From: Armillaria gallica
Taxonomy: Eukaryota > Basidiomycota > Agaricomycetes > Agaricales > Physalacriaceae
Reading direction: 5' to 3'
Length of the DNA: 64,000 nucleotides
Assembly: GCA_037576215.1 (NCBI GenBank)
Contig: JBANDB010000005.1
Coordinates: forward strand, 2,604,001-2,668,000
The translations under genes were made by a program, and so were the position numbers. This document shows positions 36,190 through 49,500 of this stretch, one piece after another (positions within the stretch are counted from its first letter, which is position 1; each line of letters starts with the position of its first letter). The notes under the pieces were generated by a model. It worked only from the letters and a program-made list of their open reading frames with translations, did no database searches and was not told where the DNA came from.

Positions 36190-39100
36190 ATGCCGGAGCT
36201 TCCACCCTGTAGCTGTTGACGTTCTTTACGTGTAGGAACCGTCGACGACATTCAGCTTGGGAAGCCTGAGGTTCGAGAAGAATATACCCGTTCAAGGTGT
36301 AGCAGAGAGCACGGCAAACGCAGGATCTTTTTCGAAGGAGATTACTGTCTTTGAGCTGAACGCAACGATGTTTAACCCTTAGGACGCCCACTACCCTGTC
36401 CTCGAAGTCTTTACCGGCCGACCTCCGAGTCTTACGCAGGGCAGGAGACGTCCCTTCTGTCTCTCTGTCTGCAAGATGCTGTCTCTGCACTTCCTTCCAT
36501 CCCAGACGCGTCACCTGAGCGCAGTTCTAGTTGAGGTGTCGCGGGTGCAAATGGAGGGATTTCCACATCAAGAAATCGAACAAAAGTACGGCGAGGGGAG
36601 GGGTTTCTGGGTGCGTGTATGTGTCTTCATTTGAGAAATACCTTAATGAATGGCAAGGGCAGCGGTGGATGAAAAGGGGGATGGTGCTGTCGTATACGTT
36701 GATGATGTCCATCACGTGCTAGAGGCGTTCTGCAGAAATGCGTCATTGATCCAGCGTTGGTTATATTGGGCATGCTGTTGTGGGAGGTCATCCATACAGT
36801 AGGAGGATAGCAGTATCCATGCAAAGGACTCGTCCTTCTTGATATTGTCCACTATGAACTGTAGAGAAAGGTGATATCAGTACAAGGTCAACAGAACGAT
36901 ATTCGTGAACATACTAGACTCGTAGTACGATGCCGCATCCTATCCCTCCCCAATTCTGTCCTCCACCAAAGTTGTCTTGGTGGCGCGTCATCCACGCGAA
37001 CCAGGCCCTGAGAATCGTTCACGTTGAAGCATCGCCGCTGCTGGGGCGTGAAAAGAAGGTCCGTCGGGTGCTACTTTGGAGGATCCGAATTTTTGGGTAA
37101 TAGTGGCGGAATGGGCTCTGTGACTGGACCTTTTGTTCAGTCCAGACTGGCGTTGCATTGCGGTGGGAGCTGCCGGCGAGTATGATTAAAGGAAGCACAG
37201 AGCCGTCGACCAGGAGGATGATATGGCGACATTGGACCGATGATAGTTGATACTTCGAAGGGCCCTGGTGAGTACGTTGGAGGATATGAAATAGAATTTC
37301 GACAACCAACAGTGTGGTGATGCCGACCGTCTCCGTTTTAGACCGCCAAATCCTGCACGCGTTCATCATAGCACGAGAACTAGCGGTACCATTTAGCAAA
37401 TCCACAATGACTTCAATGACCGAGCCACGCCGGGACGCAAGGAATACCGTAGATGAGGGCGGTGACGTCCCCTTCACGCCACCAGACACCAAGTCAAGAA
37501 ACGAGTTCCTTCCTTCCTAGCAACGGTCGAGACAGACGTAATCCACCATCCCATCTCCGGTATTGAAGTCGACTTCGGACTGATGATCAATCATAACGGC
37601 GTCTTCGTGTATGTAGACTCGGTGGAAGATGAGCGGAACAAGGAATAATGCCGCAACTCGAGCTCCGGACCTTCCGATATGCATACAGAAGTAGATGGGA
37701 GGAAATGACGGTATGCCTTGCTTGCATGCGCTATACGAAGAAGATTTGAAGTGGAATACCTGTTCTGGACAGTCGAGCCGTATGTTCCAGCTACCGCCAC
37801 ATTTTAGACGGAAGTACGCGTCCTTGGGAAGTCAGGATTTTGCGTATCGGAGTTCTAGGGGGTGTAGGTGAAGGTAAATAGACCGGAGCGAAGGAAGATG
37901 AGGCGATAGTAGAGACGGTTACGAGGGTATGGCACTGACTCGGAGTGCTCTGACGGTATTGCCGACAAACACACTCCTTGAAGTCATTCGTTGCTGTCTC
38001 CTGTCAATAAATGATTATACGAACTGCAAAGGACATTGGCGTCAATACGAGTTCCGCGTTCGAGATGACGACGGCAGACATACCCTAGAGTCGTTCGAAA
38101 CATGCTGGTTGACGGTGACGCGCTGCCCTGCCTGCGACCCTTGCAGTCACCAAAACGTCACTAGCGACTTCCAGTGGTTGGCATGAGACTCAGAGTGAAG
38201 TTCGCAGTCATGGTCTATCGAGAAAAAAGGGACGATTTGTACACCGAGTGGATCCTCTATTCGTTCTTCTATGTTCGGATCCTTGGGCCAGTCAAATTGC
38301 CAGCGTAAAACTCCAGGAGCCATGAACATACGTCGGAGGGAGGCAGAAGACGACCGACGGCTGGTACATTTAGTAGGAGGCTGGTCGTGTATGGCGCGTG
38401 TATTTTGGAATATGCAAGAAGCAAGAGACGGAAAGTTGACTAGGGTGCAAAGAACAGAGGACGTGTGTAAAGAGGATAGGGAAGGTTCGGTGAACGTCTT
38501 GGCGACCATTAGTACGAGTCCGGCGGGATAAGAATGGGAGACTTACAGCCAAGAGAATTGTTTGCGGCCTTGAGTCCAACAGCTAGAGCTCAATGTAGGC
38601 TTCATATGAGAATCGACTGACGAAGATCATGGACACGTCCTTCTCTTCCTGCACACGGCCACTCTTCCATCTACACGATGCCGAGTCCTACGCCCCCCTT
38701 CCTCCCAGTGCGTTTATGAACTCGGAGTCACTTGGGAAGAGGCCTTGTGCATGCTTTCATAGAAGGCTTTTGCTAGGTGAACAGACGAGGGTGTAGTCCT
38801 CGATGACGGTGGGAGACGGAAGAGAAGCTGTGATCGGAGTTCGGATCGGCCTCTCCATCTGACTGCGAGCATGCGCGCACATACAAAGCCTCGAAGCGCT
38901 CCTCGTCTGGACGCGTACGCCATCAAGCTTGTCAAGCTTCAAGCCTTGTTTGATTTCTTGGCGCAGCAATTCCTCGACTTTGCATCCCAAACGGTGGTCG
39001 CTCCTCAACGTCAACCTAAACGATGTTCAGACTTGGTTCGACATGTCAACGTGCAGAGGATGGCCTGAGAGGAAGCCAGGAGCATTTTGCAGGCGTAGAG

Positions 39101-40930
39101 AGGGATGGGAGGGCTATCAGAGCTCTTGAGTATGTCGGCCATTCTCATCTTGCTCAACACTTTTTTATTGATCTACCATAGTTCACCGACAGCTGCCGTG
39201 TTCTACACCGCCGAAACTTTCCACGACGAACATCTCACCATCGAATACTGCTGCATTTGCTGTTCCCTCCACTACGCCAGATACTCCGTCCTCTCCGTAC
39301 AACAGGCGCTTCGAGCTTTGACCACCACCAGTCCCTCTATATCCCCTCTGCGTCTTTTCACACGATGATTCCGCAACCTTTCCAGCACAAAGCCACCGAA
39401 GCTTATGACCGTTCTTAGCTTTCTGCCCAGCCGACTCTGACAGATGAAGTGCTTATCAACGCCGAGGATGTGAATCCTGTAACGGGCAGAAGGATATCCT
39501 TGTCGATACCGCGTGTTACAGTGGATTGGCAGAGGATTGCGGACGTCTAGCCTGCTCATATGTTATCGTGAGTTCCCTCACCGAAAATGACAATCAGAAT
39601 TTACTGATTCACCCGCAGAAGTGCTATACGTAAACTGTCCCCGGGGCCTTCTCTCTCTTGCACGACGTCTCGCTGGCAAACGTTTCACGATGTCTGCGTC
39701 AACCTGCTAACCTTCGGCTTTTTCCAGGCGATAGATCTTCCAACACACCAAAAGTTTTTATCAAGATCTGGAGCCCGGATGACGGCGATATGAGCGAGGC
39801 TAAGCGTCTTCCCATTGGCCGGTCCTCCGCTGGCACTATGTCTCTCTTCCTCCCCTCTTCCCGCTGAAGCGTCTTTCAAAATGAGGATCCGCTACCCTTG
39901 GATGCAGTACCAACGAAAGAATCTCCACAAAACGTCGACGAGAGAAGGGGGAGCTTCTGCAAGCGTGGGTGTCTTCGAGTGAAGAAAGCTTTCGCTAAGT
40001 AAACAGACTAGGAATATTCGTGATTGAGAGGGCGTCGTGCACGAGTCCGGCTCGTTTCCCGGCCGTTTTTTTCGTCTGTCTTTTGTCTTCCTTCGCACTA
40101 TTGGAGCATTTGTCAACTCGGCCGTCACTATTGGCCACTGTGTCCTGAGAGGATGACCACGAAGCTCCTATGGTTCCGTTTCTTTCCCCATACGTATCGT
40201 GGTCGACCGGATTTCCGCTGGTTTGCTATCTCGTTATTTATTCTGCATACCGCTCTCTCTTCTGTGTTACTCGTTCTCTTCGTTTACACTGATTTCTACG
40301 TATGCGATTTTGATCCTGATGCGATGGATTGTTGATCATGCGCGGTATGTCGCTGCATAGACACTCTTTTTAAAAAAACAAGCGATTCCTTGGCATCCAA
40401 TTTCATCCGCGCGACAAAGCGAGGCGATGTCCTCTCCTTTACATGTCCCCTCGAAGCCTGTCGACGTGAAGTTCATTATTGAAGTAGAGAGAGAACACGG
40501 TGATCTAGTACTTGAGACGGAATAAGGTATCTATAGACACAAAACTGGTAAGGACCTTTTGGGGTAACCGCAGAATCACCAATTGGCAACTTATCGATCT
40601 CGATTCGAATCCGAGAGGGTCCATAAGTATCTCGTTGGTCAATTTTTGTTTCACGTTTTATTATTTTATCTAATTGGGACTGAGTAGTGACGCTTCTGTT
40701 ACTATTCAGGCCAGGCCAGGCCTAAGGCCGCCCCTACTATTCTCAAATTAGTATCCCAACTGTCAAAAACATTCACCAGCTTCTCCGGGGGTTCAAACGT
40801 TCACCACCCAAACGGCGAGATGAATAGCAAGGCCAACTCCCCGCACAAGCAAGCGCGCATTATAAAATGCACGGCAGACACAATTATCGCAAGTCGGTCC
40901 CGGTGAGCACTGGGATTCGGACACGATACT
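36190..40930 (+). repeat. R4 repeat unit, copy E (longest copy)
   Basis: Spans about 4.7 kb head-to-tail after copy D. The left end (36.19-36.40 kb) matches copy A at 14.25-14.04 kb inverted. The block at 37.0-37.5 kb matches copy B at 18.1-17.5 kb inverted. 38.0-38.1 kb holds the minus-strand intron block, 38.8-39.0 kb the polarity switch, and 39.0-40.9 kb the right half with plus-strand intron-like segments. A phrase IWSPDDGDMSEAKRLP at about 39.77-39.82 kb is kept in copy D and partly in C, a hint of former coding. No intact gene seen. Confidence 0.75.
40552..40623 (+). other. tRNA-like sequence near the right end of R4 copy E (72 nt)
   Basis: GGACCTT at the start pairs with AGGGTCC before a terminal A, the T-arm is CTCGA-TTCGAAT-CCGAG (one mismatch), and the total is 72 nt, as in a tRNA. 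No convincing anticodon arm forms, so it is more likely a tRNA-derived repeat module than a functional gene. Confidence 0.5.
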
Positions 40931-42267
40931 GACAAATAGTCTAGTCTGTGATGGACAAAAAAGATGTGGCGTACGCACCTTGAACAAACACTGAACCCAG
41001 TAGTCTATCCCTTAAAGGATTACGTTGGACCTGTAGACGAGACTTGAGGAGAAAGAAGAAGCGGAGTAAGCAGAAGGCTCGCTATCGGTGTCATGGCTTC
41101 GGGCGGAAGCTAATGAACATTTGTATTCCTGCGGATATCACGCGTAGGAAACACCAAGGGCTTTCCAGATAGTCGTTCACTAGCTTCTGTGCCCATCTCG
41201 CATTCCAGCTCCCATAAACGATGTGTTCTCCATGGTATGGCGTCCAACGGTTTCTTTGATGCTTATGCCTCAGTCACGGCATGAGTCTAGAGTGATAGTG
41301 AACGGAAAATGGAGAGCGACAAGCAAGAGTCGGTCGCAGCACAGCCACGACATCTGCAAGTCCAAAAGAGGCAGTCAACGCTCATCGCGACCGTCATCTT
41401 CATCACAAACTATTCTTCTCTCTTCGCGCCTCAAGCTCGGGTTCGACGTTCAAACGTCCATTCTCAGGAAACTCAGCGCTATCTCTCAAGACGCCAGTGG
41501 TAGCGACAGCGATGGCGACTCCCTACACCCAGCTTGTCTACTTCCTACCAACAAGCCTTGCCTCGTCGCCCTCTTCGATGCCGCCGTTGTTCTCTCATAT
41601 TTGTATAATATCGCGCTTTGCAAAAATTCGCAGATACTACGATGCCTTTCCATGTTGGTTCGATTTTTGTCCCCTAATCACTTACTGACATTTCTCCACA
41701 TAGTCATCTCTCCTTATCCTTTTCGTTGATTAATCCCGGAACGGGCTTGTCGAACGACTTGCAGTGTTCCTTCTTTGAGGTCTGCGCGACAGCCCAATTA
41801 CTCTCTCCTCAGATGACGCCCAGGGCACACCTCGTACCCCGGAGACTGCTTTGTCTGCATTTTGGCCTAACGGCGAGAACCGTATCTCAGCGTTACTCTC
41901 GGCATGATCAGTCCATCTCGATAGCCAAACCACTTTCTCAGAACGTTTCTGATCTCGATACCCTCCAGTTCTCCGGATACTCAGAGTTCTCCCGTGACGG
42001 CGTTTACTGCCACTAGTCTGGTCCTCGAGCATTCGCTAAGAACAAGTAGCATGACTGGACATCTCACCGGGTATACGTTAGGATGGGTTCATCATGTCAA
42101 TTGCTAGGTTCGCGTTCCTCAAAAATTTCTTGTCTAATCTTGCTTACACGCCTGCCGTTCTAGTGTATCCCATCGATAGAGAATCTCGAAACCTATATTC
42201 GGATCCCGGCTAAAAGTCGCACAGAGGAACAATCACCTCCTACACTCCGCGATGTATGGATTCAATG
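40931..42267. other. Unidentified region between R4 copy E and the hAT element
   Basis: A plus-strand frame at 41223-41729 (168 codons) and others nearby are open but overlap in several frames and carry no motif I recognise. Codon 3 bias is not obvious. It may be a spliced host gene with Ser-rich content, but I cannot support exon borders. 42260-42267 is the hAT target duplication. Confidence 0.3.
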
Positions 42268-45200
42268 CAGTGTTGTGCCGGTCAGCGACTAGTCGCAAAG
42301 TCAGGGCAAAGTCATTAGTCACCGAAAGGCAGGGCATTTTTTGCCTCGACCCTTTCCCACGGCCCCGGTAATCGGTCCGTGCTAGGCCCCAGCCACTTGA
42401 AGCGTCGCATTTGATACAGTTTGAACTTTGAAAAGGCTACAACATATTTCCAGTAGTTATTTTGACTAGCTATGGATAATTGAGGCTATAGTCTCATCAA
42501 TATCAACATCGAAGCCCCCCTCAACTTCTCCATCAGCATCAAAGTCACATAACTCGTAAAATTCCAACTCCTCCAGGCTTCGTGTCGCACTGCGCTGATG
42601 GAAAGAAACCCACGATGTTGATTCAAAATCAAACAGATCTTGAATGGTGATTGAGATCGGGCCGTCACCAAGTACCATCGGAACCTCATCATCATCAAAC
42701 CCCCCTGGAATACCTAAATCATCCTCATCGTCGTCAGCTCGACGGGACATTTCCTCGGTCATAGTCTGAAATGAATCCCTTCCCCCGTTGTCAAGGGTAG
42801 TGTGATCCACGCTATCATCTCCATCATCCATCCAGCCATCGCTGATTTCCACTGCTTCTGACATATTTGGCACGAGAGGTACTTCCGAAGGTAAAGTGGA
42901 ATCCTTGGCCTTCCCGAAGTTACGTTTCAGTCGCTCCTGAACTTTCGCAGTTTGCTGAAGCTGCTCATCACGGATGTGCATCTTCATCTCGGCAAGGGAT
43001 GCGAGTGTCTTTGTTCCAAGACGGTTACGAAGTTTGGTGAGGGTATTACCAAGTACGCTGAATAGCCGTTCACAGGATGCGGAATTGGCGCAAACGGAAA
43101 AGATGTGTAAAGCAAGTCGGAAGAGAGGTGGCTGGGGTAATCCAGGACCATGCCCTAACCCCTCGTATATGAGAGATGGATTAGGAGATGTATTCTGGCC
43201 CAGACTCTGCTTCGCCATTGTGTCTGCCCAAGAAGGAAGAAGGCTGAATATGCCTTTGTTATACATATAATCTTGAATGTTGGATAGAAGCTCGGAAGGG
43301 TCAAGCGTATCGCTAAAGAAGCGGCTGTAGAGGCGGGAAAGTAAGTCGTTGATGCCAGCTATTGTCAAGAAGGATGTTCGCATCGTGCGTTGGAATGGCT
43401 TGAGCTTCATAAAGGGGTTGAGAACTACGGCAGCGATGAAGACTTCTTGATCCGATTTTCCCCAGCGTTTCTCGATGCTACTGAGCAGAGCATACCGAAC
43501 AAGCTTCTCCACTGAGTCCGTTGCAGAAAGCTCCTTGGTATAATGCATATACAGTGAGCCAAATGTGAGGAGCACCTGATCAAGGTGACAGAATGCTGAC
43601 TGCGTAATATTGGCAGCGATTGCAAGTGGTTCCAGATGTACCTTAATTCTGTAACAAATATTTTAATATACAAACATCGGAAATGAAGTAGATACATACC
43701 TGGCAAGTGAATGCCAAAATAAGGGATCATTGATAATGCCGAGCATCATGTTTGCACGTTGTCGTGCTTTTACATCACCGGTGACCACTCTCTTCTCCTT
43801 CGGGGAGAGCATTTCATCTTCGGCAACCAAGAATTTCAGGGTAGACTGAAGCTCGAGGAGACGACGATATGCCAAATAATGAGCGGTCCATCTTGTGATG
43901 ACTGCCTGAATGACAGTGATCACCCGAAGTCCCTTCTCCTTCTGTACCTCCTGAATAAGTGCGAGCAGAAATGTCTTGCTGCGTAGCCAAGTAATCAACT
44001 CGGTAGCCAATGTGCTATATTTGAGAAAACCTTGATTGACTTTGAAGTAGTCACCGACAATTAGGTTTATCTGTGAATCAAAATCAATGATCTGAACGAA
44101 AGATTTTACGAAACCAGTACATACCTGATGCGCATAGCAATCTGGTGTGATCATATGGGGATATAGACGTGCCAAAAGCTTTCTAGCCTTTCGCGACTCG
44201 CCAGAGGCATCAGTGGTGAAGGCAATAACGCAAACACTCCACTCTTTCTCTAGGATTTTGACAACTTCAATCATCCTCTGAAGTAAATTTTCCACGGTCT
44301 TGCACTCATCAGATGCATCATCAACGAGTACCGTCCGCACTTTACCATCAACTGTTGCCATGAATGCAATATAATGGTGGTGGTTCTGGCCAGACCAACC
44401 ATCACATTGTGCTGTGACACTTTTCCCAGCTGCCTCACGACGAATGGATGCACGCATGGCCTCTAAAGTTGTAGGAAGCAAGCGGTTTGTAACGACTTTG
44501 CGGCTCAGTACTTTAGCTGCAGGAAGAAAGTCGTCGCAAAATGCAACCCACTCAGGATTCTCAACCCAAGAAAGGGCAAATCCTGCGGATGCTGTTAAAC
44601 GAACAATACATTCCTCAAATCTAGCTTGATCGGATGGTGTCCAGCTGATAGGTGCAGGTTGATACGTGACTGATGGTTGATGAGACAAGGAATAGCGTGC
44701 ACGTTTCAGCGCAAAATTCCTCGAAGAATCATCATCAATGCTACTGTATGAACGTCGGGTTCCAACAGCAGATACGGAATCAGAGGGGGCAATCGATGGA
44801 GCTCGAGATATGGAAGCAAACATAGAGGAAGATGAAGATGGAGGTCGGGATTCCGATGGCCCGGCATCAAAAGGAGATGGGATAGTAGCGTTAGGATAAT
44901 CAGGATGAAGGAAAGATGTCGTCGGATAGTACAGGATGGGCTGAGCAAGCTGGGATAGATTGTTTACAGAGTGCGCACGCTTTACAGGACTTCTGCTGTG
45001 TAACTCATTCCTAGCACAATCCTGGATATCAGTAGGCTGGTGAGGACAGTCCTGAAGATGCCTGAGCAGTGGATCAGAGCGAGACACAAGCCATTCATGA
45101 TGAACAGTGCCATTGCCATCCGCAGAAAACACTGGGATTCCAATGGGTATCAGTTAATCAGCAAAAACACATAAAATAACACACTCACACATGAGCTTGA

Positions 45201-45892
45201 TGGTTTTCTGGCTGTGTACTTCTGACCTCTGCCTGTTCACAACATCCTGTTCATCCGCAAGCATCACCTCACCGATACGCATATCAAGGCAATGTATGCA
45301 AATTACTTTGCATTTTCCGGACTGAGCAGCCTCGGGCTTCTTCAATACAAAATACAGGTGGTCTTCGAAGTGACTGCGCCACCAACCGCAGCTGCTGGCA
45401 GGTTTAGGGCCCATAGAGAGAGTATGTTGAGGGCAAAGAAAGGAGGGTACTCGGTGGAATGAACGATGACACTCTCGGGTTGAACAAGAGCTTATATATG
45501 CAGAATTATAGAGTATATATAGATATAAAGAGAACAATACCACGTAGAAAACTGTGCGCTGGTGTTGCGCTTGAAGCCTTGAAGTGACAACCTAATATAA
45601 ACCGAAGGTCTTGCTGATGGTAGGAAGAGAATAGAAGAAATTTATAGAGAGAGTAGCTTTAAAGAGGTTATTAAACCCAAGGAATTAAGGACATGTGTTA
45701 CCGTTCAAGGAGCTGCCTCAGTCGAGCAAGCAGTGACTCGACGGCACCTTGATGATGGGAGATAAGGGACATCTGATGCTTAGTCATCTGCCCTGAAAGT
45801 CCGGGCGTAAAATGACTTTGCGACTAGTCACGGACTAGTCACAAAGGCGTTAGGGTGACTTGCCATGTTCGGTCGTTGCCCTTCCAACACTG
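42268..45892 (-). mobile_element. Complete hAT DNA transposon (3,625 bp)
   Basis: Terminal inverted repeat CAGTGTTG at 42268-42275 and, inverted, CAACACTG at 45885-45892. The element is flanked by perfect 8-bp target duplications ATTCAATG (42260-42267 and 45893-45900). Subterminal regions share GACTAGTC(G/A)C motifs: GCGACTAGTCGCAAAGTC near 42287 and GCGACTAGTCACGGACTAGTCAC near 45819, likely transposase binding sites. It encodes one intact transposase. It sits between R4 copy E and the right NACHT-ankyrin copy. Confidence 0.95.
42466..45414 (-). CDS. hAT-family transposase with N-terminal BED-type zinc finger, intact
   Basis: Three exons, 45414-45189, 45131-43700 and 43648-42466, total 2,841 nt (947 codons with stop, 946 residues), with GT-AG introns of 57 and 51 nt and phases that keep a single frame. 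The N-terminal 50 residues resemble a BED zinc finger (HFEDHLYF, CKVICIHC). The hAT RNase H-like catalytic core shows CDGWSG (first Asp, about residue 319), FTTDASGESRKARKLL with DCYAHQ (second Asp region), the conserved RW (ITRWTAHYLAYRRLL), and the C-terminal dimerisation block ANSASCERLFSVLGNTLTKLRNRL that carries the catalytic Glu. The tail is acidic (residues about 800-940). A TATATAAG box lies about 80 bp upstream of the ATG. The enzyme would excise and insert the element and may act on related MITEs. Confidence 0.95.
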
Positions 45893-46571
45893 ATTCAATG
45901 TCAATATCCGTGATACAGAATATGGAAGTATGAATGATGATGAGAAATGCCATCAATACCTATCTATATGTGACGGACAACGAAGTCTGTTCAGTCCTTG
46001 ACCTTGTAGCTCCCTCCTCACTCATCGCTAGATTGACTTCATGCCAATAATCATCGATGTCTGTGCCTCTGGATTTGCCCTCGTAGTATACCAACGAGTC
46101 AGTAAACCCATGCATTGATATCATTAATATTGGCGCTTGGCACATCATATGATTTGATGCTACCAGACACGCAGCTGTGTAGCGCCTATCATCGGCGGTA
46201 GAAGGCCAAGCTGTGTGATTCTGTGAAGGTTATTGTTTCCGTGCATGTAGGAGGCTCAGGCACCTCTGCAAGGGTAGAACTCACGTGAACAGGGTTAATG
46301 TTTCCTCTCTGCGTATAATATATCGACTACAATTCTCTTATGTCCCCTGAATATGGCTGAAGAGGACGTGGGCCAGTTACGGTTTGAGGGATCGCGATTC
46401 TCAAGAACGTAATGCAAGTGATCTGTTTCCATCACAAGAAGGAATGTTGCCCTGCCCAAGGAATACAGCACAACGTCACCGGCTGTTGGCTGTAGGGCTG
46501 GCTTAGATCTGACCCTGAGGCGATGTACCATGAGGCTTGCCTGCGTACAACCTTGCTCTTGACCACCAACC
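45893..46571 (+). promoter_or_regulatory. Upstream region of the right NACHT-ankyrin copy
   Basis: From about 45.96 kb to the start codon this matches, inverted, 11.19-11.72 kb upstream of the left copy. The first eight bases are the hAT right target duplication, so the hAT inserted just upstream of the duplicated promoter. No individual regulatory site can be named. Confidence 0.65.
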
Positions 46572-49500
46572 ATGGCAGAGGCTCTAGGAATTGCTTCGTC
46601 CATTGTCGCCCTCATCGATGTCTCCCGGACTATCTTCAAATATCTCAAGGATGTCAAAGAGGCACCCAAAGAACGCAACAGTCTTTCCATGGAGCTTTCG
46701 GGTCTGGTGCTTTGGCTGAATGAGGTAAAACTATTCACCAACACGGCACAACCAAATGACCTGTGGCTGGTGACGGTGCAATGGCTGTCCGGTCCTGTTG
46801 TGCAACTTACCGCGTTACTCAAGGATCTCAAGAAAGAGTTCAAGCTTGCACCGAGTGGTATGACGGAAAAGGTAATCAAGCCTGGTACAAGCAAGGTGAA
46901 GAGTCAACTGTTGGGGAAGGTCAAAGAGGCGAAGCACAGACTATCGTGGAAGTTCAAAAAGGAGAGCGTGGAGGATGCTTTGAAGAAGATCGAGAGGATC
47001 AAGTCTTTGATGATCGTCGCTGTACAGCATGACCATTTGTAAGTATTTTTTGTGCTCCAGTGAGTCAATGCTAAGTGTGGCATACAGCGCTTTATCTCAG
47101 GCGATCAATGAAATTCTGGCTATTGTTGACAACAAGATGGATGGCATTGTGGATAGTACCAACCAGGTTGAACAAGTCATAGGTCATGTAGAGACAGACA
47201 TCGTCAATATCCATGGCAAGGTGGCACATATAAATGATCATGTATCACAGATACAAAGTGAGGGGAAGAAGGCTCAGGATGGTGCTCACCTTTCGTTTTC
47301 ATCCTCAACTTGTTACTAATGGTTAAATAGAAGAGAAGCTTATGAGTGTATTGACTTGACTCACTGACTTAAATTTTAAGGCCATACAAGCTGAGAAGCT
47401 GAGCCAGCAAGTGGGGGATACTGGGCACTGGTTTCTTGAGGCTGTACAGTTCCGACAGTGGGTTGATGGTTTGGCACCATCGTTGTGCCTCTGGTGTCCA
47501 GGCAATCGTGAGTCATTTCACCAAATAGCTTCATTGCCTCCCTGACCCTGATGTATCTCTTCAGTAGGTGTTGGAAAGACCATGTTGGCCTCTATCACTG
47601 TTTCTTATCTGCAGTCGCTCAGGCTGTATGGTGAGAAAAAGACACTTGTCCTCAGTATCTTCTGCGATTACCAATCTGCAACTGCACAAACCATATCCAA
47701 CCTTCTCTGTAGCCTCCTGAAACAAATAGTTCAAGACAATGGCCTCTCAGACCCAATCATGTTACTCTATGACCAGTGTCGTCGTGATGGAACACGCCCT
47801 TCTCTTACTGTCCTTACTCAAATTCTTGCACATGAGTTGGGATCATTCCACCGTGTCTACATTGTACTTGATGCATTGGATGAGTTCAGTGATGATAATG
47901 GAGGGCAAGAAAGGCTTATCAATACAATAAGGTTATTAGGTGATAATATCCATCTCCTTGTGATGTCAAGAGACATCACCATGATTGGATTATTGTTCAT
48001 GGCAGATACCAGGCTGGATATCCGAGCTGATGACAAGGATATCAATTCATATATCATGAGTAAGTTCTCTTATGGCCATCTTGCCAGCCTCATCAAGGGG
48101 TGATACGATCTGCAACAGGCAATACTTGATGGAGTAACAGAAAAGACTGATGGGATGTGTGTTACTTATGTTGTCATACATGTCGAAACTATTGACTGAC
48201 TATCTGTAGGTTCCTTCTGGCAGGGCTACACATGGACTCACTTGCTCAAACCACCACTCTCAAAAAACTTCAAGTTGCACTTGGAAAACTGCCTGACACT
48301 ATGGCAAGTGCATATAACAAGACACTGGAGAGAATTAATAGCCAAGGCAAGCAAAATAGAGAGCTTGCATATTACATACTTGGCTGGATAGCCTTTACAA
48401 GGCGCCCTTTGACTGTGTTGGAACTGCAGCATGCATTGGCTGTAGAACTGGATACAACAACCTTAGACCCTGATAATCTAGGCAGTGAAGACCTTTTGGG
48501 AAGTGTCTGTGGTGGACTTGTTGTCATTATGAACCAGACAAAGAGGTGGTAAGTTGATGCCAATCCTAAAGTGAGGTTTGTGCATAAGTGCATATGATTT
48601 AAATCCTTACTAAATAATAAGCTAAAGATGAATTTATTTAGATTATACGACACAGGAGTATTTTATGTCTCAGAAAGATAAACTCTTTCCTGGACACCAA
48701 GAGACTATTATGCACACCTGCCTGACATATATGTCATTCAGGCCCATTCATGATCCAATCATAGAATATGAGTGGTTCGACTCCACCTACTCTGATGATG
48801 ACTACCACCCCAACATTCTTAAAAGGGAGATATGTGGGTACAAGTGTTGGCTGCTTGAAATGTACCCATTCCTTTGCTACTCATTCATTTACTGGGGATA
48901 CTATGCCAACAAAGTGCAACATTCAATGGAAGAGAGAATCATTGATTTTCTTGACTCAGCATGTTGCAGCACAGTCAAGAAGCTTGTTGATTATACATGG
49001 TTTGCCATCCAGGATCCCATTCCACTTCAATTGGCTGTAGACTATGGCCTGTTGCACATTACAGAAGTGCTTTTGAACCGAGGAGATGATCCAATGCAGT
49101 GTAATCCATCATTGTTGGTAAAGGCTATAAAAAGAGGGAATCTTGATATGGTAAAACTGCTTCTGGATCAAGACAAGATTGATCCAAATACTTGGGAATC
49201 TAGGAAACAATGGACACTCTTGTTCTATGCTGTGCACCAGTGGTCTAGGCAGGTTGTAAAGATATTATTGCAGTCAGATCGGGTTAATGTGAATTGCAAG
49301 GACCCCACAGGATGTACACCCCTGTTCTATGCTGCAGAAAGAGGATTTGTAATGAAAGTAGAGATATTATTGCAGTCAGATCAGGTTGATGTGAATTGCA
49401 AGGATTCCACAGGATATACACCTCTGTTCTATGCTGTGAAAAAAAGGTCTATGCATGTTATAGAAATGTTATTGCAGTCAGATCGGGTTGATGTGAATTG

